A DNA stretch of 6,639 bases from an uncultured Christensenella sp. (GTDB lineage: Bacteria; Bacillota; Clostridia; Christensenellales; UBA1242), in NCBI GenBank assembly GCA_905212505.1, contig CAJMEO010000025.1, forward strand, positions 1 to 6,639. Direction: 5' to 3'. Under the pieces are notes generated by a model. That model searched no databases. It saw only the letters and a program-made list of their open reading frames with translations, and was not told where the DNA came from. The stretch's first letter is position 1, and each line of letters starts with the position of its first letter. Both the position numbers and the translations under genes were made by a program. Positions 6,120 to 6,639 of the stretch are shown here, piece after piece.

Positions 6120-6125
6120 ATTATA
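6120..6125 (-). promoter_or_regulatory. Candidate -10 box for the SDR/oxoamine synthase operon
   Basis: TATAAT on the minus strand (6125-6120) lies 40 bases before the GTG start of the SDR gene. No recognisable -35 hexamer is found 16-18 bases upstream. In such AT-rich DNA the hexamer could be chance. Confidence 0.25.
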
Positions 6126-6210
6126 ACTAAATCACAACAAATTTGAATTTTTTATTGAGAAAATATAATTTTGCTTCATCTTGTAGGTGATACATTAGAA
6201 TGAAGTTGAT

Positions 6211-6236
6211 AACAAACTATCGCTATTTGTTTAGCG
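6211..6236. repeat. Two overlapping, mutually exclusive short hairpins
   Basis: AACAAA (6211-6216) can pair with TTTGTT (6226-6231), or CGCTA (6221-6225) can pair with TAGCG (6232-6236). The two pairings share bases and cannot both form. They lie immediately downstream of the tRNA-end fragment on the minus strand. No function can be read from this. Confidence 0.45.
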
Positions 6237-6250
6237 TTGGGTCATCGGGG
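6229..6250 (-). repeat. Duplicated 3' end of tRNA-Lys with its downstream flank (pseudo-tRNA end)
   Basis: This 22-base stretch repeats 6389-6412: the 3' strand of the T-stem, the acceptor strand GATGACCC, the discriminator A, and ACGCTAAAC downstream. The only difference is that two Cs are lost at the CCA position. No D-arm or anticodon arm lies next to it, so it is a fragment and not a gene. Confidence 0.8.
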
Positions 6251-6262
6251 CGACTGCGTTAA

Positions 6263-6315
6263 ACAAAGTTGCCTGTGGCAAGTTTGTAGCACAAAGCGGG
6301 AGCAAACTTGTTTGC
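6263..6315. repeat. Cluster of related inverted repeats
   Basis: ACAAAGTTGCC (6263-6273) and GGCAAGTTTGT (6277-6287) form a stem with 10 of 11 pairs and a three-base loop. GCAAAC (6302-6307) and GTTTGC (6310-6315) form a second dyad. CAAGTTTG (6279-6286) also pairs with CAAACTTG (6303-6310), allowing an alternative fold. The related arms suggest a palindromic intergenic repeat or a structured RNA. Confidence 0.6.
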
Positions 6316-6335
6316 GGTCTGGCACTAGAGCGGTG

Positions 6336-6351
6336 TCGAACCTTGGTTCGA
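6336..6351. repeat. Palindrome TCGAACC-TT-GGTTCGA
   Basis: A perfect 7-bp dyad with a two-base centre. Each arm contains GGTTCGA, the core of a tRNA T-loop, once on each strand. No flanking five-pair T-stem can be drawn, so it is not part of a recognisable tRNA. Confidence 0.6.
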
Positions 6352-6364
6352 GCCACAGATGACG

Positions 6365-6392
6365 AAAAAACTAGGCTTTAACAACCTAGTTT
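6365..6392 (-). terminator. Rho-independent terminator of tRNA-Lys
   Basis: On the minus strand, AAACTAGG (6392-6385) pairs with CCTAGTTT (6375-6368) around a nine-base loop and runs into TTTTTT (6370-6365). It begins five bases after the CCA of tRNA-Lys. Confidence 0.85.
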
Positions 6393-6396
6393 AGCG

Positions 6397-6472
6397 TGGT
6401 GGGTCATCGGGGGCTCGAACCCCGGACCTTGTGATTAAGAGTCACCTGCTCTACCAACTGAGCTAATAACCC
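6397..6472 (-). tRNA. tRNA-Lys (anticodon CTT)
   Basis: The 76-base cloverleaf includes an encoded CCA (6399-6397). The acceptor stem is GGGTTAT with ATGACCC (one G-T pair). The D-arm is GCTC-AGTTGGTA-GAGC. The anticodon arm is GGTGA-CTCTTAA-TCACA, giving anticodon CTT, which reads AAG. The T-arm is CGGGG-TTCGAGC-CCCCG. The discriminator is A. The top anticodon-stem pair (G27-A43) is mismatched; all other stems pair. A dedicated terminator follows directly. Confidence 0.95.
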
Positions 6473-6625
6473 ACGTTTTTTAATAAATTTGTTTTGCTCA
6501 AGTTGCTAGAGCAGGCTCTTCCTCTTGTTTTAATCGTCGCCCCAAAACCATAAAGGTTTGGTGCTCGTTAAAGCCAAGAACTGCCGTGTTCGCTTCTTCA
6601 TCCACTGGATGCGCTCCACTCTGTT
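6473..6625. other. Non-coding stretch upstream of tRNA-Lys with short dyads
   Basis: No coding region was seen. Small inverted repeats include AGAGC-AG-GCTCT, an imperfect CCAAAACC/GGTTTGG hairpin, and CATCCACTGGATG. GTCGCCCC (6536-6543) is the inverse of GGGGCGAC at 6247-6254 on the other side of the tRNA. The composition is less AT-rich than the protein-coding part, as in 6181-6363. Confidence 0.45.
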
Positions 6626-6639
6626 CCAACTGAGCTAAT
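6626..6639 (-). repeat. tRNA 5'-part fragment at the right edge
   Basis: ATTAGCTCAGTTGG on the minus strand is identical to 14 bases of the tRNA-Lys acceptor/D-arm. Immediately downstream the normal TAGAGC is replaced by unrelated sequence, and no anticodon or T-arm follows within tRNA distance. This looks like a truncated or interrupted tRNA copy. The part beyond the window edge is unknown. Confidence 0.55.

Larger units (their letters stand above)
6080..6396. other. Non-coding, partly palindrome-rich region between the SDR gene and tRNA-Lys
   Basis: The 317 bases hold no protein gene. Bases 6080-6180 are ordinary AT-rich upstream DNA. From about 6181 to 6363 the composition shifts to clearly less AT-rich. 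This stretch contains a copy of the tRNA-Lys 3' end (6229-6250), nested hairpins (6211-6236, 6263-6315), a T-loop-like palindrome (6336-6351) and terminal inverted hexamers GTCATC (6241-6246) and GATGAC (6358-6363). The tRNA terminator follows at 6365-6392. Confidence 0.6.

Noticed and set aside
6241..6363. tmRNA or intron-bearing tRNA on the plus strand
   Set aside because: The GTCATC/GATGAC ends and the GGTTCGAG motif are suggestive, but the T-stem does not pair, no D-arm is present, and the tmRNA end signatures and tag frame are missing.
6560..6639. A second complete tRNA at the right edge
   Set aside because: Only ATTAGCTCAGTTGG matches. The sequence that follows has an oversized D-loop region, no anticodon arm and no GTTCRA T-loop within 76 bases.

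Overview
The window is strongly AT-rich, uses the standard code (TGG for Trp; TAA or TAG stops) and has AGGGG/GGAGG-type ribosome binding sites. Together with an apparently complete sporulation sigma factor, this suggests a low-GC, endospore-forming Bacillota (Clostridia-like) chromosome. I cannot name a genus.

Left part (1-1701, minus strand). A promoter at 1695-1667 reads leftward into three tightly packed genes: a HipA-type kinase (1659-625), a small protein resembling the HipA N-terminal subdomain 1 or HipS (647-324, overlapping the kinase by 23 bases), and the 5' end of a GyrB/ParE topoisomerase subunit (starting at 311 and running off the left edge). This looks like a split HipA with the kinase first and the HipS-like piece second, and no HipB regulator in view. 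The promoter is a perfect TTGACA-17-TATAAT only 7 bases from the best ATG, so the mRNA may be leaderless. A 13-bp inverted repeat covers its -35 box.

Middle (1702-3759). murG, a cell-wall glycosyltransferase, is divergent from the kinase and convergent with sigK. sigK encodes a pro-sigma-K-like mother-cell sigma factor and is preceded by a site resembling a sigma-E promoter. Its last codons and stop are duplicated as a 20-bp tandem repeat. A bidirectional-looking hairpin terminator (3975-4028) lies between sigK and the next operon.

Right part (4082-6079, minus strand). A two-gene operon encodes a classical short-chain dehydrogenase, then an alpha-oxoamine synthase that resembles bacterial serine palmitoyltransferase. 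Together they could catalyse the first two steps of a sphingoid-base pathway: condensation, then ketone reduction. This is inferred from family and context.

Right edge (6080-6639). An intact tRNA-Lys(CTT) with encoded CCA and its own terminator is flanked by fragments of the same tRNA and by a palindrome-rich stretch that is less AT-rich than the rest. No protein gene was found there.
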